This document shows, piece after piece, positions 60,758-64,000 of a stretch of 64,000 bases of DNA (within the stretch, counting starts at the first letter, position 1; every line of letters starts with the position of its first letter). A program made the translations under genes and the position numbers. The notes under the pieces were generated by a model. That model was given only the letters and a program-made list of their open reading frames with translations. It ran no database searches and had not been told where the DNA came from. The DNA is taken from NCBI RefSeq assembly GCF_029577735.1, contig NZ_JARQTO010000012.1:127985-191984 (forward strand), in the 5' to 3' direction. Source of the DNA: Exercitatus varius (GTDB taxonomy: Bacteria > Pseudomonadota > Gammaproteobacteria > Enterobacterales > Pasteurellaceae).

Positions 60758-61270
60758 TTACTTACACACGCCCAGTAACTGTTCCGAGCCTTTGCTGATG
60801 TACTCGTCGTTCTCGTTACGCGCCTTGCCTTTTTTCAGATCAAGCATGGCGTCATAAATCCCTTGCGTCATGCTCGGACGGTCGATTTTCGACCAACAAT
60901 CTTTACTCAAACGGGTGAAATTGTTCTGTAAGTCCGAAGCGAACACCACACCGCTGTAATAAGCGTGAACATTGCTGTCGATGCCCGACGAAAGCTTGGC
61001 TCTGATTTGTTCAACCGGCACCAAAATACGATTGCGGTTCCAATCATTCACGCCGCTGGCAAAGTTGTTTACATCATAACTGTCGTTGATCTGCCCTTTA
61101 TAAGTTTGCACCGTAGAAGCATAAGCGACGGCGTAAGATTTCTGATCAATCTGATCCTGCTCCAAATCAATTACGGGTTTGCTGTTGCCCATAAACGGCA
61201 CATAATCCGAAATGGAAGAACAGGCGGCTGTCATCGCGATTAACGCGGCTAATGAAAATTGCTTAAACAT
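60758..61270 (-). CDS. Hypothetical lipoprotein upstream of fruB
   Basis: The 170-residue protein has a lipoprotein signal (FKQFSLAALIAMTAAC, lipidated cysteine about residue 17). The mature part is soluble with two further cysteines (DCWSKI and LLGVCK) that may form a disulfide. I do not recognise a characterised family. The start at 61270 has AAGGGT upstream; the frame extends to 61336 without support. It is separated from fruB by a strong hairpin, so co-transcription would be by read-through only. Confidence 0.75.
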   Translation of the reverse strand: MFKQFSLAALIAMTAACSSISDYVPFMGNSKPVIDLEQDQIDQKSYAVAYASTVQTYKGQINDSYDVNNFASGVNDWNRNRILVPVEQIRAKLSSGIDSNVHAYYSGVVFASDLQNNFTRLSKDCWSKIDRPSMTQGIYDAMLDLKKGKARNENDEYISKGSEQLLGVCK

Positions 61271-61401
61271 AAATACCCTTCGTAGCAAGTAAAAAAGTGT
61301 CGTTAAAGCATTATACTGAATTCTGTGTAAGAACAAAAAACGTTTTTTCCGGAAAATTCTTCTGTTACAATTAATCCATAGTTATTTACTCAGGAATTAA
61401 A

Positions 61402-61722
61402 ATGTCATTTACCGAAATTACGCCGGAGCTGGCGTGGAACATGATGCAGACGAAAAACGCCGCGTTGCTTGATGTGCGCGATGCCGCTCGTTTTGCTTAT
61501 AGCCGGGCGCAAGGCGCCTTCCATTTAACCGACCAAAGTTACGGTCAATTTCAGGACATTTACGATTTTGATCATCCTATTATCGTCAGCTGTTATCACG
61601 GCGTAAGCAGTCGCTCGGTGGCCGCCTTTCTGGCGGAACAAGGCTACGACAACGTGTACAGCGTCATCGGCGGTTTTGAGGGTTGGCAACGTGCGGGCTT
61701 GCCCATAGAAACGGCGTATTAA
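61402..61722 (+). CDS. glpE: Thiosulfate sulfurtransferase GlpE
   Basis: The 106-residue single-domain rhodanese has its active-site cysteine at C64 in IVSCYHGVSSRS and AALLDVRDAARFAYSRAQGA at the N-terminal side. It transfers sulfane sulfur from thiosulfate to cyanide or thioredoxin. In E. coli it begins glpEGR; here a gene on the other strand separates it from glpG, and the two stop codons overlap by 4 bp. Confidence 0.95.
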   Translation: MSFTEITPELAWNMMQTKNAALLDVRDAARFAYSRAQGAFHLTDQSYGQFQDIYDFDHPIIVSCYHGVSSRSVAAFLAEQGYDNVYSVIGGFEGWQRAGLPIETAY

Positions 61723-62021
61723 GTCAGACCGAAATAACCGATCGCCAATAAAACACCCCAAAAAACGACCGCACTTATCCATAGCGCAACCTTGGCTTTC
61801 GCAGGATTCCGCCGATTCATTTTGAATAAAATACGAGCCGCCAATGCAAATACAAAAGGATAAATCCAAAACACCGACGCCATAGCAACCGGATTCGATA
61901 GAGTCGGATTTTCCAAAATCGCCGGCGACAACAACAATGCCAGCGGCCATAACAAAATCGGCAGACAAAAGCCCGCCAGCGCCCATGAAAACCGGCTAAA
62001 TCCTGAATTTTCCTTTTCCAT
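61719..62021 (-). CDS. Small membrane protein between glpE and glpG
   Basis: The 100-residue protein has three likely membrane helices (about 14-33, 44-66 and 78-98) and a basic cytoplasmic loop (KMNRRNPAKAKV). I do not recognise a characterised family. It is convergent with glpE (4-bp overlap) and divergent from glpG (53-bp gap). The codon pattern looks normal for the genome, so it is probably a real gene. Confidence 0.7.
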   Translation of the reverse strand: MEKENSGFSRFSWALAGFCLPILLWPLALLLSPAILENPTLSNPVAMASVFWIYPFVFALAARILFKMNRRNPAKAKVALWISAVVFWGVLLAIGYFGLT

Positions 62022-62074
62022 CCTGTTCCGCTTCTTTATAATGGTTAAAAATACATTGACGAGGAATATAGCAA

Positions 62075-62950
62075 ATGCAGCGTTTATTTGGAACCGAAAT
62101 TCACAATTTAGCCTGGGGATTTCGCGATTACGTGCGCGCGCAGTACCATGTGGAATTGATTTTGCGTTCGGAACCGGATGCGCGCGGTGTGGAAATTCTG
62201 AACGTTTATCTGCCGAAAAATTCGCCTCACGCGCACATCATTCAACAAGAAACCGCGCGCTATTTAACCAATCCTTTCGATGCGAAATATCATCAGGCAA
62301 GCTGGACTAACGGGGATACCCAAGCCGTCAGAATGACCGCACCCGACCTATCCTGGTCGCAGACGTTAATGAACTGGCGCCAGATAAAATTTACCGTTTT
62401 TTTGACCGCACTTTGTCTTACGGTTTATCTGTTTGAAATCATGGGTTACGACCAATCCATTATGTTTTTCGCGCATTATCCGGCGGAATTCGGCGAAGAT
62501 CAGCAACTTTGGCGTTATTTCAGCCATACTTTAGTCCATTTATCCCCCTTACATATTTTATTTAACCTATGCTGGTGGTGGATTTTCGCCGGCGCTATCG
62601 AACGTCATTTAGGCGCTTTCACACTGATTACGCTTTATTTTTCATCCGCTATTATCAGTGGCGCTGCGCAGAATTTTGTCAGCGGACCGGCGTTTTTCGG
62701 CTTATCCGGCGTGGTTTACGCCGTAATGGGATTTGTATTCGCCGCCGACAAATTCGGCAAAACACAGGGAACCCTGTTGCCGCAAGGTTTCTTTACTATG
62801 TTGATAATCGGGATTTTGTTCGGTTTTGTCAGCCCTTTAATCGGGATACAAATAGGCAATACCGCGCATATTTCGGGGCTCATAACCGGATTAATTTACG
62901 GTTTTCTCTACGCAAAGACTAGGCAAAACCGCGAAATTCCACTAAAGTAG
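62075..62950 (+). CDS. glpG: Rhomboid intramembrane serine protease GlpG
   Basis: The 291-residue protein has a soluble N-terminal domain (about 1-90), longer than that of the Haemophilus enzyme, and six membrane helices. The catalytic dyad is S211 in GLSGVVYAVMG and H265 in GNTAHISGL; oxyanion-region residues H155 and N164 (HLSPLHILFN) are present. It cleaves transmembrane substrates. GAGGAAT precedes the start, and a TATAAT (62037-62042) lies just upstream. Confidence 0.96.
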   Translation: MQRLFGTEIHNLAWGFRDYVRAQYHVELILRSEPDARGVEILNVYLPKNSPHAHIIQQETARYLTNPFDAKYHQASWTNGDTQAVRMTAPDLSWSQTLMNWRQIKFTVFLTALCLTVYLFEIMGYDQSIMFFAHYPAEFGEDQQLWRYFSHTLVHLSPLHILFNLCWWWIFAGAIERHLGAFTLITLYFSSAIISGAAQNFVSGPAFFGLSGVVYAVMGFVFAADKFGKTQGTLLPQGFFTMLIIGILFGFVSPLIGIQIGNTAHISGLITGLIYGFLYAKTRQNREIPLK

Positions 62951-62980
62951 GGAAAATTTGGTTTCAGGTTGGGAAATTTT

Positions 62981-63739
62981 ATGAAACAGTCTATTCGTCA
63001 TAATAAAATTGTTACGCTCGTCATGCAAAAAGGTTACATCAGCACGGAAGAGCTCGTCACCTTATTAGATGTTAGCCCGCAAACTATCCGGCGGGATCTC
63101 AATGAATTGGCGGAAAATAATCAAATCCGCCGCCATCACGGCGGCGCCGCCTCTCCGTCCAGCTCTGAAAACAGCGATTATTTAGATCGCAAACAGTTTT
63201 TCTCACAAGAGAAAAATCGTATTGCCGTCGAAGTAGCGAAAACCATTCCGAACGGCGCATCGCTTTTTATTGACATCGGCACCACGCCGGAAGCCGTCGC
63301 TAACGCCTTGCTGAACCACAGAAATCTCCGAATCGTCACCAACAACCTCAACGCCGCCCATATTCTTATGCAAAACGAAACCTTCAACATTACCGTTGCC
63401 GGCGGTTCGTTGCGGCAAGACGGCGGCATTATCGGTTCGGCAACTATCAGTTTCATTTCCCAATTCCGCTTGGATTTCGGGATAATCGGGATTAGTAGTA
63501 TTGATCAGGACGGTTCCTTGCTTGATTATGATTTCCATGAAGTGCAAGTGAAACGAACAATGATCGAAAGTTCCCGCGTTACCTTGTTAGTCGCCGATCA
63601 CTCAAAATTTAATCGTACCGCAATGGTTCGTTTGGGCGAAATTAATGATGTGGATTACTTCTTCACGGACACGCCGTTACCGATCTCGGTACAGGAAAAA
63701 TTAGACGCCGACAAAGTAAGCGTTAAAATTTGTCGTTGA
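62981..63739 (+). CDS. glpR: DeoR-family repressor GlpR
   Basis: The 252-residue protein has a DeoR helix-turn-helix (VTLVMQKGYISTEELVTLLDVSPQTIRRDL) and a sugar-phosphate-binding domain (FIDIGTTPEAVANALL, AGGSLRQDGGIIG, FGIIGISSID). GlpR represses glycerol-3-phosphate genes, glycerol 3-phosphate being the inducer. The ATG at 62981 gives the same length as E. coli GlpR; an earlier TTG at 62969 is less likely. Probably co-transcribed with glpG (30-bp gap). Confidence 0.93.
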   Translation: MKQSIRHNKIVTLVMQKGYISTEELVTLLDVSPQTIRRDLNELAENNQIRRHHGGAASPSSSENSDYLDRKQFFSQEKNRIAVEVAKTIPNGASLFIDIGTTPEAVANALLNHRNLRIVTNNLNAAHILMQNETFNITVAGGSLRQDGGIIGSATISFISQFRLDFGIIGISSIDQDGSLLDYDFHEVQVKRTMIESSRVTLLVADHSKFNRTAMVRLGEINDVDYFFTDTPLPISVQEKLDADKVSVKICR

Positions 63740-63975
63740 GCTGTTTGGGAACTAGCTTCACAAAAATGCAAAACTAAACTTAAACCGCAACAGAAATTCG
63801 ACATAAAAGTGCGGGAGAAATTTCATAAGAATTTCCGCCATAACACAAAAATAATTGATAAAAGTTTTCTCTCTACAAAAGGTCATCAGTGAATACTTCA
63901 AAAAGAAGGATCAGCTCGTATTCAATCTATCTTTGTGTGTCAGTCAGTACAAAAATATTCTTCATACAAGAAAAT

Positions 63976-64000
63976 AAAAAAGGTACCTTTCGGTACCCTT
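63976..64000. terminator. Terminator at the window edge
   Basis: GGTACC-TTTC-GGTACC with six A on the left, so on the minus strand it is a stem followed by T6. It probably serves a minus-strand gene beyond the window, and perhaps glpR on the plus strand. Between 63740 and 63975 I see only one variant uptake signal (63806) and no gene. Confidence 0.7.

Larger units (their letters stand above)
914..62413. repeat. Dispersed uptake signal sequences (AAGTGCGGT), about 60 copies
   Basis: Both orientations occur across the window, at about one per kb, many with the extended A/T-rich tail. Examples: 914, 1813, 2451, 4177, 13780, 15605, 18906, 25253/25270, 34920, 45680, 55131, 60731, 62405. This is the short-core Haemophilus type used for species-specific DNA uptake in Pasteurellaceae. 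Confidence 0.95.

Overview
The window is a chromosomal segment of a Pasteurellaceae bacterium. The clearest sign is the Haemophilus-type DNA uptake signal sequence (USS, AAGTGCGGT and its complement). I count about 60 copies by eye, close to one per kb, and many sit as inverted pairs inside terminators. Gene content (fru, glpEGR with rhomboid glpG, an acrRAB operon, tehA, the rpsP-rimM-trmD-rplS operon, class II aldolase with pgk, LPS glycosyltransferases) fits a capnophilic commensal of the Basfia/Mannheimia succiniciproducens or Actinobacillus succinogenes type. That species-level guess is inference. No phage, plasmid, CRISPR array or complete IS is present. Most of the window is ordinary core genome.

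Layout. 1-7.5 kb: 3' part of mfd, raiA, glmU, then a QseBC-like two-component system with a PepSY protein and a small membrane protein. 7.5-13.4 kb: carA and carB on the minus strand, separated by a gene fusing a Cdd1 helix-hairpin-helix domain to a DJ-1/PfpI domain. The spacers around that gene hold three copies of a strongly palindromic element, tandem duplications and gene-end relics. 13.7-20.7 kb: mlaA, yfbU, tRNA-Asn/tRNA-Phe, mltC-yggX-mutY, trmB-yggL and an O-antigen-ligase-like gene. 20.8-25.2 kb: fba, pgk, an RNase T2, a ferredoxin and gmhA. 25.3-30.2 kb: an acrRAB-type RND pump. 30.4-38.2 kb: ftsN, priA, rpmE, a GT4 glycosyltransferase, loiP, ppa and a fused two-domain GT2 enzyme. 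38.4-42.7 kb: rpsP operon, rraA, menA, trmO.

42.8-51.1 kb is the most accessory-like part: an HXXEE membrane protein, a MerR regulator with a divergent alpha/beta hydrolase and EthD gene, tehA, a 163-bp MITE-like element with an 8-bp target duplication, a TetR regulator beside two glycine-zipper envelope proteins, an FMN reductase, an aldehyde dehydrogenase and an AraC regulator. 51.3-56.4 kb carries a sugar ABC transporter with an L-xylulose-kinase-like FGGY kinase, the binding protein being divergent from the rest. 56.5-60.7 kb is the fructose PTS operon fruBKA. 60.7-63.7 kb holds a lipoprotein, glpE, glpG and glpR.

The most unusual signals are the rearranged carA-carB spacers, a decayed second copy of the carB tail upstream of glmU, a 100-bp structured repeat present twice, the MITE-like element, and shared inverted-repeat operators that appear to tie the TetR gene to the two glycine-zipper genes. 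All functional calls rest on recognising protein families by eye; no database search was run.
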